Shown here piece by piece: positions 1 through 8,463 of a DNA stretch of 32,063 bases. The stretch's first letter is position 1, and the number at the start of each line of letters is the position of its first letter. The stretch is taken from positions 1 to 32,063 of the forward strand of contig NZ_AFWF01000273.1 of NCBI RefSeq assembly GCF_000222605.1, in the 5' to 3' direction. The position numbers and the translations under genes were made by a program. The DNA comes from Vibrio ichthyoenteri ATCC 700023. Its GTDB lineage: Bacteria > Pseudomonadota > Gammaproteobacteria > Enterobacterales > Vibrionaceae. The notes under the pieces were generated by a model. That model was not told the origin of the DNA, did no database searches, and saw nothing but the letters and a program-made list of their open reading frames with translations.

Positions 1-274
1 CTTCACGCCAATCTTCCTCCCAATCTGTATGAACCTTGGTATGGACCCAGTACAATTTGGTATTATTTTAGTATTTAACTTATCATTGGGCACAATAACG
101 CCACCCGTTGGCCCGATATTGTTTACTGGATGTAAGGTCAGTGGAATTAGCATTGATGACGTCATTAAAACACTACTGCCGTTTTTCTTAGTCATTTTTG
201 TTGTGCTAATGTTGGTTACTTTTATACCCGCGATATCGATGACCATCCCAGAAATGATGGGACTAATTAAGTAA
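1..274 (+). CDS. TRAP transporter large permease (DctM family), 3' end only
   Basis: The reading frame is open from base 2, so only the last ~90 residues of a larger protein are visible. They are strongly hydrophobic, with two membrane segments and the run LGTITPPVGPILF, which is typical of the C-terminal part of TRAP DctM subunits (normally ~430 residues). DctM subunits form the membrane channel of Na+-driven, binding-protein-dependent carriers for organic acids and uronates. Its place next to an IclR regulator and the KDG pathway genes suggests a uronate or oligo-uronate substrate, but this is inference because the DctP and DctQ partners lie outside the window. The gene ends at a TAA followed 20 bases later by a terminator hairpin. 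Confidence 0.85.
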   Translation, partial: FTPIFLPICMNLGMDPVQFGIILVFNLSLGTITPPVGPILFTGCKVSGISIDDVIKTLLPFFLVIFVVLMLVTFIPAISMTIPEMMGLIK

Positions 275-294
275 TTGATTCGATAAAACATATA

Positions 295-324
295 GACAAA
301 GCTCCACTTGTGTGGGGCTTTGTC
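295..324 (+). terminator. Intrinsic terminator after the TRAP permease
   Basis: A 13-bp stem (295-307 with 312-324, one G-T wobble) encloses a four-base TTGT loop. It sits directly after the TRAP stop codon. The following T-run is weak, so termination may be incomplete. Confidence 0.65.
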
Positions 325-410
325 GTTGCAGGCTTAATTTTTATAACTAAGGCGCAGGCACACCAACAGCCTTTGGTTCAACGTCAATTTAGAGCGACAT
401 AATAGATAAC

Positions 411-1181
411 ATGACCAACGAAAAGAAAATAGAGTACCGCGCTCCGGCTCTAGAGAAAGGATTAGAAATTCTCGAGTTGTTAGCTACTGAAGAAGAACCA
501 CTAAGCAAAAAACAGATCGCAGAAAAGCTCGATCGCAGCATCAATGAAATATTTCGCATGCTGTCTGTGTTAGTCGATAAGCAATATATTGAATTAGACC
601 CAGAAACCTCGAGCTACTCGCTTACCCTAAAGATGTTTGCGCTTTCCAATCAACACCCTCCGATTGCTCAATTACTGAAACGCGCTCAACCACTGATGGA
701 TGAGCTAAGCCTTAAGCTCAATCAATCAAGCCACTTAAGCCGTTATGAGAATGGAGAGTTAATTGTTATCGCTCGCTCTGAAAGCCCTTATAAAATGGGA
801 TTTACACTACGCCTTGGCGCTTCATTAGACATTTGCGGTTCAGGCTCTGGCGTGGCATTACTCAGCTACAGTAGTGAGGAAAAGAGACAAGCCATTCTGA
901 AAAAATCTGATGCCACCACCGATGAGATCAACAACACCTTGCAACATATCGAGGAAACCATCAGCAAGGGTTATTTCTCAGGGCCAAGCCCACAAATTTC
1001 AGGGGTCACCAATATCAGCGTAGCGATCTTAGGTGTACAAGGGGATGTACTAGCTGTTCTCACGATTCCTTACATGACATTGAACTCAAATACGGTCCAC
1101 CACCACATTGAAGATCTTGAACATGCCAAGATTGAACTATTGAAGGTCGCGAAGCAACTAAACCAAAATTTGGTAAGTTAA
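411..1181 (+). CDS. IclR-family transcriptional regulator
   Basis: A 256-residue protein with an N-terminal winged helix-turn-helix (about residues 15-70, motif LSKKQIAEKLDRS then a recognition helix) and a C-terminal IclR effector-binding domain (about 80-250, including LRLGASLDICGSGSGVALL). IclR proteins bind small metabolites and repress or activate adjacent catabolic genes. The gene lies between a TRAP transporter and the KDG genes, so a uronate-pathway ligand is likely, but this is inferred from context. It is distinct from the KdgR-like IclR protein at 5157. The ATG at 411 has only a weak ribosome binding site. It is convergent with the YhcH gene, and a two-way hairpin separates them. 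Confidence 0.9.
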   Translation: MTNEKKIEYRAPALEKGLEILELLATEEEPLSKKQIAEKLDRSINEIFRMLSVLVDKQYIELDPETSSYSLTLKMFALSNQHPPIAQLLKRAQPLMDELSLKLNQSSHLSRYENGELIVIARSESPYKMGFTLRLGASLDICGSGSGVALLSYSSEEKRQAILKKSDATTDEINNTLQHIEETISKGYFSGPSPQISGVTNISVAILGVQGDVLAVLTIPYMTLNSNTVHHHIEDLEHAKIELLKVAKQLNQNLVS

Positions 1182-1212
1182 GGCACTAATGTCTCTCCGG
1201 TCTAGTACAAAA

Positions 1213-1246
1213 AGAAGGCAGAATCTCTCTCGAAATTCTGCCTTTT
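1213..1246. terminator. Bidirectional hairpin between convergent genes
   Basis: A 10-bp perfect stem, AAGGCAGAAT (1215-1224) with ATTCTGCCTT (1235-1244), is flanked by A-rich sequence upstream and a T-run downstream. It can serve as an intrinsic terminator for both the IclR gene (+) and the yhcH-like gene (-). Confidence 0.75.
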
Positions 1247-1272
1247 CCAATTTATCGAAGCAACTTCACACA

Positions 1273-1770
<498 letters not shown>

Positions 1771-1812
1771 TTAATCAGAGGAAATTAGAGCATAATTTCT
1801 TACTCATTATTG

Positions 1813-2448
1813 CTAGTTAATAATGTTGGCCACTTCAGCCACCAGCACAGCTAACTCATCCCATTGATCATTTTCAATCAAATCATTTGGCACCATCCAT
1901 GTACCACCACACGCCAGTACTGACGGGATCGCTAGGTACTCTTTAACATTTGAAGGGCTCACGCCACCTGTTGGCATAAATTTTACTGGATAAACCGCGG
2001 ATAGCGCTTTGAGCATGCCTGTACCGCCAGATGGCTCTGCAGGGAAAAACTTCAGTGTGGTTAATCCCATTTCCATCGCTTGCTCTACTAAGCTTGGGTT
2101 ATTGACGCCCGGTACGATAGCGATATCACGTTGCTGGCAATATGTTACGGTGGTTGGGTTAAAGCCTGGGCTAACAATAAAATCTACACCCGCTTCAATC
2201 GCTTGATCGACTTGACAACTGGTTAGTACTGTACCTGCGCCAATCAGCATTTCTGGGTATGCTGCGCGCATATTTTTAATCGCTTGAACAGCTTGTTCAG
2301 TGCGGAAAGTGACTTCTGCACACGGCAAGCCATTTTCAATCAGTACTTGGGCAAGCCTAGCCGCTTTTGAGGCATCTTTAATTGCAATCACAGGGACAAC
2401 TTGTATTTCGGCTAATTGTTGATTAAGCGTTTTCATTTTTATTTCCAT
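1813..2448 (-). CDS. kdgA: 2-keto-3-deoxy-6-phosphogluconate aldolase
   Basis: A class I aldolase of 211 residues that cleaves KDPG to pyruvate and glyceraldehyde 3-phosphate, the last step of uronate breakdown; many members also act on 4-hydroxy-2-oxoglutarate. Motifs appear in the Eda order: AEVTFRT with Glu45 and Arg49, GAGTVLT at 70-76, SPGFNP at 93-98, and the Schiff-base Lys133 in LKFFPAE. Glu45 and Lys133 fall at the same numbers as in E. coli Eda. A second ATG at 2436 has GGAA upstream and could be the true start, shortening the protein by four residues. It follows kdgK on the same strand after 53 bases, consistent with co-transcription. Confidence 0.95.
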   Translation of the reverse strand: MEIKMKTLNQQLAEIQVVPVIAIKDASKAARLAQVLIENGLPCAEVTFRTEQAVQAIKNMRAAYPEMLIGAGTVLTSCQVDQAIEAGVDFIVSPGFNPTTVTYCQQRDIAIVPGVNNPSLVEQAMEMGLTTLKFFPAEPSGGTGMLKALSAVYPVKFMPTGGVSPSNVKEYLAIPSVLACGGTWMVPNDLIENDQWDELAVLVAEVANIIN

Positions 2449-2501
2449 CGCATGAGTTATTTGAATGAGTTAACAGAGTGCATTCGTTAAATCGACTATC
2501 A

Positions 2502-3431
2502 CTAAATAATGGGCATTGAGTCTGAAGAGATCACCGCACCATGATGTTGGATGACCGTTCCAGCTAAGGTATGTCCAGCCATCGCTGATTCTTGCTTGCT
2601 GCCACCCAAAATTCGTTTCGCAAGATATCCAGCACTGAAGGAGTCACCCGCAGCTGTTGTATCAACAATATTTGTGACTGGCGTTGGTGCAACTGACTCC
2701 ATGCCACTTGTTGAAACTATCAAGCACGCCTCGGCGCCACGCTTAATCACGATCTCTTGAACGCCTAATGCTTGCGTCCGGTCAATGGCTTGTTGCTCAC
2801 GCTCATCACCATACAACGCTTGCTCATCATCAAAGGTCAAGAAAGCGATATCTGTGAGTGCTAACACTTTTTGATAAGCATGCTGCGCTTCTTCTTTGCT
2901 CGCCCAAAGCGCTGGACGGTAGTTGTTATCAAAGGCTATTTTCACGCCTTGTTCACGGCTATACGCAAGCAGTTCAATTAAGGATTGGCGACAGTCATCC
3001 GGCAAAATAGCTAAGCTGATACCGCTCAAATAGATCATCTGATACTGGCATAGCGCTTCGCTTAACTTGGCGATTTCATGGTCACGTAGCCAATATTTTG
3101 CGGCGGAATCATTGCGCCAATAGAAAAAACTGCGCTCCCCATCGTCAGCTGTTTCAATCGCATAAATTCCCGGCAATTTATTTTCAGAAATAAACACCAT
3201 ATCGGTATTCAATGATTCTTGCTGCCAAGACGCCAACATCTCTTTACTGAATGGATCGCGTCCTAACCCAGTCACATACGACGTTATTACACCTTGCTGT
3301 TGTGTTAAACGAGAAAGATAAACGCCAGTGTTAAGTGTATCGCCACCAAACCCTTGTTCGAGTACGCCGTTATTTTTTTTCAGCTCAACCATACACTCGC
3401 CAATGATAGCGACTCGTTTAATTTGCTTCAT
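2502..3431 (-). CDS. kdgK: 2-keto-3-deoxygluconate kinase (PfkB family)
   Basis: A 309-residue PfkB-fold sugar kinase that phosphorylates KDG to KDPG with ATP. The N-terminal substrate-binding glycines (GFGGDTLNTG at about 27-36) and the C-terminal PfkB signature DTTAAGDSF (257-265), with Asp263 as the catalytic base, are intact. FDNNYRPALW at about 167-176 is typical of KdgK. The ATG has AAAGGGG four bases upstream. The gene sits between a terminator hairpin on its upstream side and kdgA on its downstream side, so kdgK-kdgA-yhcH may be a transcription unit that is partly separate from kduD-ygjV. Confidence 0.95.
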   Translation of the reverse strand: MKQIKRVAIIGECMVELKKNNGVLEQGFGGDTLNTGVYLSRLTQQQGVITSYVTGLGRDPFSKEMLASWQQESLNTDMVFISENKLPGIYAIETADDGERSFFYWRNDSAAKYWLRDHEIAKLSEALCQYQMIYLSGISLAILPDDCRQSLIELLAYSREQGVKIAFDNNYRPALWASKEEAQHAYQKVLALTDIAFLTFDDEQALYGDEREQQAIDRTQALGVQEIVIKRGAEACLIVSTSGMESVAPTPVTNIVDTTAAGDSFSAGYLAKRILGGSKQESAMAGHTLAGTVIQHHGAVISSDSMPII

Positions 3432-3461
3432 ACAACCCCTTTAGCATTTGATGCTTCTAAG

Positions 3462-3487
3462 AAAAAAGCCAGCCCAAAGGCCAGCTT
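3462..3487 (-). terminator. Intrinsic terminator between ygjV and kdgK
   Basis: Read on the minus strand, a 9-bp stem (3487-3479 with 3474-3466, two wobble pairs) with a TTTG loop is followed by a T-run. It lies after ygjV and before kdgK, so it may reduce read-through from kduD-ygjV into kdgK. Confidence 0.7.
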
Positions 3488-3546
3488 GAATTTTCCCGAT
3501 AAATCTAAAAGTCACGTTTGGTGTAGTTTTACTTACTCATGCAAGC

Positions 3547-4080
3547 CTATTGATTAGTGACCACTAACTGCTTTTTATCTTTTAACAATCGCATAATCGT
3601 TACTAAATTGATGGTGATAACACTTAACTCTAATAACGTGCCGCCTATCGAGCCAATCAAAACATTATTGATCAGCCAACATGTTGCACCAGCAAGAAAC
3701 GCTAAGCGCATCGTGATGCCTTGCAACATGAACACCGAATAAGTACCGATAACCGTGCCAAGAATTGGCCATAAGTCCCATATAGAATCAGCAAGCGAAA
3801 GGCCTAAACCAACACTGATCGTAATGAACCCCAAGGCCACCCAAGCAGATGAGACATAAATCGCGGTCGCGGTGCGTAATGCCGACAATAGCGCACTAAG
3901 TGCCGATACAGCCGAGCCCATCAACAGATAATGAATAAGATGGTTAAGGTTTAATATCAGCATAACGATCTTTAATCGACGATCGTTTTTTTGATAGAAA
4001 GTCGATAAACCTAGGGCAAAACTAACCAAGCCAAAAGTTTGAGCTAGCAATAATTGCTCACTAATCAAATCGACAATCAT
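3547..4080 (-). CDS. YgjV family inner membrane protein
   Basis: A 177-residue hydrophobic protein with about five or six predicted membrane segments. The family signature is clear: FYQKNDRRLKIVMLILNLNH followed by SALSALLSALRTATAIYVSS. YgjV proteins have no established function. In E. coli ygjV lies beside the hexuronate genes uxaCA and exuT, and here it lies between kduD and kdgK, which suggests a link to uronate metabolism or transport (inference). The ATG at 4080 is preferred over the adjacent GTG at 4083 because AAAGG lies eight bases upstream of it. It is probably co-transcribed with kduD, 47 bases upstream. Confidence 0.85.
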   Translation of the reverse strand: MIVDLISEQLLLAQTFGLVSFALGLSTFYQKNDRRLKIVMLILNLNHLIHYLLMGSAVSALSALLSALRTATAIYVSSAWVALGFITISVGLGLSLADSIWDLWPILGTVIGTYSVFMLQGITMRLAFLAGATCWLINNVLIGSIGGTLLELSVITINLVTIMRLLKDKKQLVVTNQ

Positions 4081-4127
4081 CACTAGCGCCTTTACTTTTC
4101 ATTACCTTTAGCGAGCACTTAAAATAG

Positions 4128-4889
4128 TTAGCGAGATAACCAACCGCCATCGACTGCGATGGTGTAACCATTGATGTAATCAGAAGCATTTGATGCCAAG
4201 AACACACAAGGACCCGCCAAATCAGACGGTTTACCCCAACGACCAGCCGGGATACGTTCAAGGATTTCTTTGTTGCGCGATTCGTCTGCGCGTAACGCGG
4301 CCGTATTATTGGTCGCCATATAGCCGGGAGCAATCGCGTTTACATTGATGTTATGTTTAGCCCACTCATTCGCCATTAAGCGAGTCACCCCCATCACGCC
4401 ACTCTTAGAGGTAGTGTAAGAAGGAACACGGATGCCTCCTTGGAAAGAGAGCATCGAAGCGATGTTAATGATCTTGCCACCTTCGCCTTGAGCAATGAAT
4501 TGCTTGGCGACAGCCTGAGAAAGAAAGAAGACAGATTTAACGTTAATGTTCATAACGTCATCCCAATCTTGCTCTGAAAAATCAATCGCATCGTTACGGC
4601 GAATTATGCCAGCGTTGTTCACCAGCACATCGATACGGCCGAGCTCTGTCACTGCACGGTCAACGATGGCAGGAATATCGTCAAGCTTCATCAGGTTGGC
4701 GCGAACGTCGATAAACTTACGTCCAGTCTGCTCTATCATTTGGATTGTTTCGGTTGGTTCAACAATGTTAACCCCAACAATGTCACAACCTGCATTTGCT
4801 AAACCCAATGCCATACCTTGGCCTAAACCCGTATCACAACCCGTTACGATGGCGACTTTACCTTGTAAATTAAATGAATCCAAAATCAT
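4128..4889 (-). CDS. kduD: 2-deoxy-D-gluconate / 2-keto-3-deoxygluconate 5-dehydrogenase KduD (SDR)
   Basis: A 253-residue classical short-chain dehydrogenase, the same length as E. coli KduD. It reduces 3-deoxy-D-glycero-2,5-hexodiulosonate (DK-II) to KDG with NAD(P)H. The Rossmann motif TGCDTGLG spans 16-23, NNAG spans 91-94, and the catalytic triad is Ser145, Tyr158 and Lys162 (YTTSK). The C terminus VDGGWLSR is typical. AAGGA lies seven bases before the ATG. Streptococcal DhuD does the same step and is also an SDR; the close match to KduD motifs favours kduD. It is divergent from kdgR, and the shared intergenic region carries two KdgR-like boxes. Confidence 0.93.
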   Translation of the reverse strand: MILDSFNLQGKVAIVTGCDTGLGQGMALGLANAGCDIVGVNIVEPTETIQMIEQTGRKFIDVRANLMKLDDIPAIVDRAVTELGRIDVLVNNAGIIRRNDAIDFSEQDWDDVMNINVKSVFFLSQAVAKQFIAQGEGGKIINIASMLSFQGGIRVPSYTTSKSGVMGVTRLMANEWAKHNINVNAIAPGYMATNNTAALRADESRNKEILERIPAGRWGKPSDLAGPCVFLASNASDYINGYTIAVDGGWLSR

Positions 4890-4979
4890 GTTATTTCCTT
4901 AAATGCTGTGCATATTCTGGCTCTTTTCTGAGCGCCCTTTCACTGTATGCAAGCAAAATAACAACAGATCAAAATGCTG

Positions 4980-5018
4980 TATAGTTATTTTTGAAATGGC
5001 GTTTCAAAAATAACTATA
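4980..5018. promoter_or_regulatory. KdgR-like operator 1 (long perfect inverted repeat)
   Basis: A perfect 17-bp inverted repeat (4980-4996 and 5002-5018) flanks a five-base spacer TGGCG. Its core TGAAA-TGGCG-TTTCA matches the known form of KdgR/IclR-type boxes. It lies about 90 bases upstream of kduD and between the divergent kduD and kdgR genes. Confidence 0.7.
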
Positions 5019-5040
5019 GCCATCACAATTTTAAATCAGA

Positions 5041-5063
5041 AAAATGAACTGTCGTTTCAATTT
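5041..5063. promoter_or_regulatory. KdgR-like operator 2
   Basis: The core TGAAC-TGTCG-TTTCA (5045-5059) in A/T-rich flanks is a near copy of operator 1, displaced by 53 bases (about five helical turns). It lies about 100 bases upstream of the kdgR start and may serve autoregulation. Confidence 0.6.
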
Positions 5064-5156
5064 AATAAAACAGCTTTTTAAAAACTAGCCGAACTAGGCA
5101 TGCGATGTATAATGAACTTTGATAAGCATGTACAAGAATACGCACAAGGTAGAACA

Positions 5157-5942
5157 ATGGAAAAGGCAACTCAGCCTGAGTCCGTCTCATCGGTAATGAA
5201 GGTATTTAGTATTCTTCAGGCGTTAGGCGAGCAAAAGGACATTGGTGTCTCTGAGCTTTCTCAACGCTTAATGATGTCGAAAGCGACCACCTATCGCTTC
5301 TTACAAACGATGAAGATGCTAGGTTATGTCTCTCAAGAAGAGGAAGCCGACAAATATGGCTTAACCCTAAAACTGTTTGAGTTAGGCGCAAAGTCACTTG
5401 AGTATGTGGATCTAATCGCGATTGCAGATAAAGAGATGCGCGCTATATCTGAACAAACCAATGAAGCCTTGCACCTTGGTGCTCTGGATGAAGACGCGAT
5501 CATCTACATCCACAAAATCGATTCAGGTTACAACCTGAGCATGCAGTCACGTATTGGCCGACGCAACCCACTCTATAGCACCGCCATTGGCAAGGTATTA
5601 TTGGCAGATCGTGATGCTACATTCGTCGAGCAAGCTCTGAAAGATGTCATCTTTGTAAAGCATACCGACAAAACCCTGCAAAATACCGAGCAATTACTAA
5701 CGGAACTGGCGTTAGTTCGCCAACAACGCTATGCAGAAGACAATGAAGAGCAAGAGCCTGGACTGCGATGCATCGCTGCGCCAATTCACGATCGCTTCGG
5801 CTATGTTGTTGCGGGGATATCCATCTCATTCCCGACGATTCGTTTTGATGAAAACCGCCTATCTTATTACGTTGAGCTGCTACAAAACGCCGCCGATAAC
5901 ATCTCAACACAGTTAGGTTATCACCGCTCAGAACAGAAATAA
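5157..5942 (+). CDS. kdgR: KdgR, IclR-family repressor of KDG/uronate catabolism
   Basis: A 261-residue IclR protein very close in sequence to E. coli KdgR (263 residues). Shared stretches include ELSQRLMMSKATTYRFLQTMK in the HTH (about 35-55), LHLGALDEDAIIYIHKIDS, SRIGRRNPLYSTAIGKVLLA, EDNEEQEPGLRCIA and ISISFPTIRF in the effector domain. KdgR represses uronate genes and is released by KDG. The ATG at 5157 has AAGGT upstream and gives the E. coli-like length. Upstream starts at 5100 and 5112 would add 15-19 residues with no supporting ribosome binding site. It is divergent from kduD. Confidence 0.93.
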   Translation: MEKATQPESVSSVMKVFSILQALGEQKDIGVSELSQRLMMSKATTYRFLQTMKMLGYVSQEEEADKYGLTLKLFELGAKSLEYVDLIAIADKEMRAISEQTNEALHLGALDEDAIIYIHKIDSGYNLSMQSRIGRRNPLYSTAIGKVLLADRDATFVEQALKDVIFVKHTDKTLQNTEQLLTELALVRQQRYAEDNEEQEPGLRCIAAPIHDRFGYVVAGISISFPTIRFDENRLSYYVELLQNAADNISTQLGYHRSEQK

Positions 5943-5958
5943 TCACCGTGTCATATCA

Positions 5959-5994
5959 GTGAACTGTAGACAAAAAATTGATACTGCAGTTCAC
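5959..5994. terminator. Hairpin between convergent kdgR and DUF2264 genes
   Basis: An 11-bp stem (5959-5969 with 5984-5994, one wobble) encloses a 14-base loop rich in A. No clear T-run follows on either strand, so its role as a terminator is tentative. Confidence 0.4.
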
Positions 5995-6030
5995 ATCCCA
6001 CCTTCAATAAACTCTGCCGCAAACCGCACA

Positions 6031-7518
6031 TCAAAGAAATAACGACATCTTAGAACTATAACAAGTGACGCCTTTGCGTAATAAATTGTTTTTCGGTCGC
6101 TCAGCTCTACCAGACAATCGCTCTTTAATCTGATTAAAAAACGTTTGTTGCTCAAGTCGTCGATTCAGCAATGTCGGTTGTGATGCATACTCTTCTTTAA
6201 ACAACACCGTTACCTCTTGAGTTTCTTGAACGCCTACCACCAAGATGTTTGGCCCGTTGAGCGAGAAAGTAAAACTCTCCTTTTCAATCTGCAAAGGCGT
6301 TTCCTCTGCTGACCATAATCCGACTCTATCACCGCAATAAATCGCAATATTCACGGCTCTCAAAGACCAAAAACTGCTGGCAGGTCCACTATAGTTGTCG
6401 GTCAATCGCACATCGTCAGCAAACAACCCTTGTGTAGGCCGACCTTTTTTAAGCGCACCGTTGGTGATAAAGAAATCCAAACTGGTACTAAATGCTCGCT
6501 TAAACTGTCCCAAATATTCCTGAGACTGAGCATTATCACATCCATCTAATGTTGCAAGTAGAGGAGCCGTTGCCGCTAAACGGTAGCATGCACTGCGGCC
6601 GAACATTGGAAATCCCTGCGCGGTAAATAAGTAACGAAAGTGCGCGCTAAAAGACTGTAACCCGCCACAAATAAAATCAGGATCGAAGTCAGGCTGAATC
6701 TGATTAAGCCAATAAAGGGAATAATGAAACCCCCAGGCGTTGTAATAGTCATAATTCCCCTTTGCTCCATCTCGAAACCAACCATCACCAACATAGAATT
6801 CTTTAATGCGCGCGTAACGCTGATGATCAATGCAGTCTTTACCCGTCAAAGCCTTCACCACCAACTGCACTGTGAGGGGAAATAAGTGCCAATTGTTGTC
6901 GACTGTTTTAGCTTGATTGACTTGCTCAAACCACGACATAATTTGCCGTTGCTGCGCCACTGAAAAAGAAGCCCAAACCTGTTCTCGACTCAGCCATAAT
7001 GCCAGTGCAAGATCGGCACTCTCACAAATTCGTTGATCATAGTCTTCAATATCGCCCCAATAACCCACATGCTCGGGATCCGTACCAGCAAGGAACGCTT
7101 GTCGCATCCAATCCGCGACATCAAGAGGTTTATGATCCAGTGAGTACAAACCGGTCTTGTTGCTTTTGTTTGCATGTAACCAAGCTGCAAGGGTTGGTAG
7201 TACGCGACTACATCCTTCCATTGCATCTAATCTTGCTGTCTGTTGACTGCAATACCCGGGATAATAAGCGTGCGTATAATCCCATACAGCATAATGCTGG
7301 AACGCTTCCGCAACATAGCTCACGAGTGAATCGCATTGATTTTTTAGTTCCCCTTTGTGCGCAAAAATAGACTCGATTTCACTGTCGCGCTGAGTGAAGT
7401 CTGCTTTTTTATATTTCAAACGAATTAAGTTTTGCTTAAATGATTGTAAACGCAGCTTAATGTCAGGATGCTCGCACGGTATATGCGGTCGCTCTGATGG
7501 TTGAATAAACTTTGCCAT
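6031..7518 (-). CDS. DUF2264 domain-containing protein (putative alpha/alpha-toroid polysaccharide enzyme)
   Basis: A 495-residue protein without a signal peptide, so probably cytoplasmic. It carries DUF2264 landmarks: NNWHLFP at 208-214, GDGWFRDG at 244-251, YDYYNAWGFHYSLYW at 256-270 and FGRSACYR at 306-313. The Trp/Tyr/His-rich conserved blocks and helical character resemble alpha/alpha-toroid glycan enzymes, and the Asn, His, Tyr and Arg residues could form a lyase-type site; this is inference, since no reaction is firmly assigned that I know of. GAGAGGGG lies upstream of the ATG. It follows the DhuI-like gene on the same strand after a strong terminator. An action on unsaturated or uronate-containing oligosaccharides would fit the locus. 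Confidence 0.8.
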   Translation of the reverse strand: MAKFIQPSERPHIPCEHPDIKLRLQSFKQNLIRLKYKKADFTQRDSEIESIFAHKGELKNQCDSLVSYVAEAFQHYAVWDYTHAYYPGYCSQQTARLDAMEGCSRVLPTLAAWLHANKSNKTGLYSLDHKPLDVADWMRQAFLAGTDPEHVGYWGDIEDYDQRICESADLALALWLSREQVWASFSVAQQRQIMSWFEQVNQAKTVDNNWHLFPLTVQLVVKALTGKDCIDHQRYARIKEFYVGDGWFRDGAKGNYDYYNAWGFHYSLYWLNQIQPDFDPDFICGGLQSFSAHFRYLFTAQGFPMFGRSACYRLAATAPLLATLDGCDNAQSQEYLGQFKRAFSTSLDFFITNGALKKGRPTQGLFADDVRLTDNYSGPASSFWSLRAVNIAIYCGDRVGLWSAEETPLQIEKESFTFSLNGPNILVVGVQETQEVTVLFKEEYASQPTLLNRRLEQQTFFNQIKERLSGRAERPKNNLLRKGVTCYSSKMSLFL

Positions 7519-7564
7519 TTCCCCTCTCTATCTAGAAATCGATGCACCATGTCGTCAACCGTTG

Positions 7565-7594
7565 AAAAAAAAGACCAATCAAATGATTGGCCTT
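7565..7594 (-). terminator. Intrinsic terminator after the DhuI-like gene
   Basis: Read on the minus strand, a 10-bp stem (7594-7585 with 7580-7571, one wobble) with an ATTT loop is followed by eight T. It lies just after the stop of the isomerase gene and would separate it from the DUF2264 gene. Confidence 0.85.
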
Positions 7595-7619
7595 CCGTTA
7601 CAACAGTTCGAATTCACAA

Positions 7620-8261
7620 CTAATTTAGAATCGTACGCACGTAATCTGAAATCTCACCCACTTGACCATTTTCAAACAGGCACTTCTGGAAACGCTCACC
7701 AGAACAAGCTGTACGAACAAGTTCAACATCAATCGTTTTCAAACCTTCAAGGTAATCTTTTGCTACCGCTTGTTTAACATCATTTAAGATGGCTGCGTTT
7801 TGCTGTTGAGGCAGAGCGCGCTCAATAGGGTAACCTTGGCCACCCTCACAACCAGACATCAGTACTTTTTCAAAAATACCACGAACATTAAGCTCAGCCG
7901 CCCAACCAAAGTTTTTAGCGAACGCCAATGACAAAGCATTACCATTATTAATTTGCGTGAATAAAAATGCGTCTGACGGCTCTAACGCGTAACCACACAC
8001 AACATTGGCATGTGCATTACAAGACATCAATGCACCTTGACCGGTACCACAACCAGTGAAAACAAAATCAACCGCTTTTGCCGCTAAAAGAATTGACACT
8101 TGAATACCGAGGTGGATATAAGTTAGATGATGATCTTCTGCATCACACATACCCACGTTAAAAACTTCATCACCACTTTGCGCAGTAACAAATTCTAGTT
8201 CTTTTAGGATGATTTCATTTTTAGCCGCTTGGCTATTTTCCATTGTTAAAGCAATTTTCAT
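7620..8261 (-). CDS. RpiB/LacA/LacB family sugar isomerase, DhuI-like (DHU to DK-II)
   Basis: A 213-residue RpiB/LacAB-fold protein. The family phosphate-type loop appears as FTGCGTGQGALMSCNAHANVVCGYA. Unlike ~150-residue RpiB, it has a long C-terminal extension containing MSGCEGGQGYPIERA. Streptococcal DhuI, which isomerises 4-deoxy-L-threo-5-hexosulose uronate to DK-II, belongs to this family and has about this length. Together with KduD, KdgK and KdgA here, and with no classical KduI in the window, DhuI is the best functional guess. The ATG at 8261 is preferred; the TTG at 8267 would add two residues. Confidence 0.8.
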   Translation of the reverse strand: MKIALTMENSQAAKNEIILKELEFVTAQSGDEVFNVGMCDAEDHHLTYIHLGIQVSILLAAKAVDFVFTGCGTGQGALMSCNAHANVVCGYALEPSDAFLFTQINNGNALSLAFAKNFGWAAELNVRGIFEKVLMSGCEGGQGYPIERALPQQQNAAILNDVKQAVAKDYLEGLKTIDVELVRTACSGERFQKCLFENGQVGEISDYVRTILN

Positions 8262-8340
8262 TTTCAATCTCTTTATTAAATAATACAGAGCATGTAAGTC
8301 TGCACTTCTAAAAACTCAACAACCGCTATATCTAATTATT

Positions 8341-8360
8341 GTTTTTATTTGCTTTTAAGC
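8341..8360. promoter_or_regulatory. Possible weak DeoR-type box upstream of the DhuI-like gene
   Basis: A T-rich stretch with 10-base periodicity (TTTTATTTGC then TTTTAAGCCA) loosely resembles the decamer operators at 13114 and 13505 and has the same orientation relative to its gene. The match is poor, so this is tentative. Confidence 0.2.
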
Positions 8361-8441
8361 CAACTGAACATCGTTAATAAGTATATATAACAATCGACAA
8401 CTCTATTATTCACATGACACAGTATTTATTGAGAATTAAAC

Positions 8442-8453
8442 GTCGTTAACGAC
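8442..8453. repeat. 12-bp perfect palindrome GTCGTTAACGAC
   Basis: A perfect palindrome just downstream of the GH105 gene, in the 202-base gap before the DhuI-like gene. It could be a regulator site. No T-run is attached, so it is not a clear terminator. Confidence 0.4.
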
Positions 8454-8463
8454 AAATAGATGG

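Noticed and set aside
2009-2206. Plus-strand frame inside kdgA
   Set aside because: Antisense shadow of a well-supported aldolase gene.
4061-4333. Minus-strand open frame of 90 codons over the kduD 3' end
   Set aside because: It lies in another frame of the clearly conserved kduD gene and has no recognisable motif.
5647-5946. Minus-strand frame over kdgR
   Set aside because: Antisense to a conserved KdgR; composition (Arg, His and Cys rich) is typical of a shadow frame.
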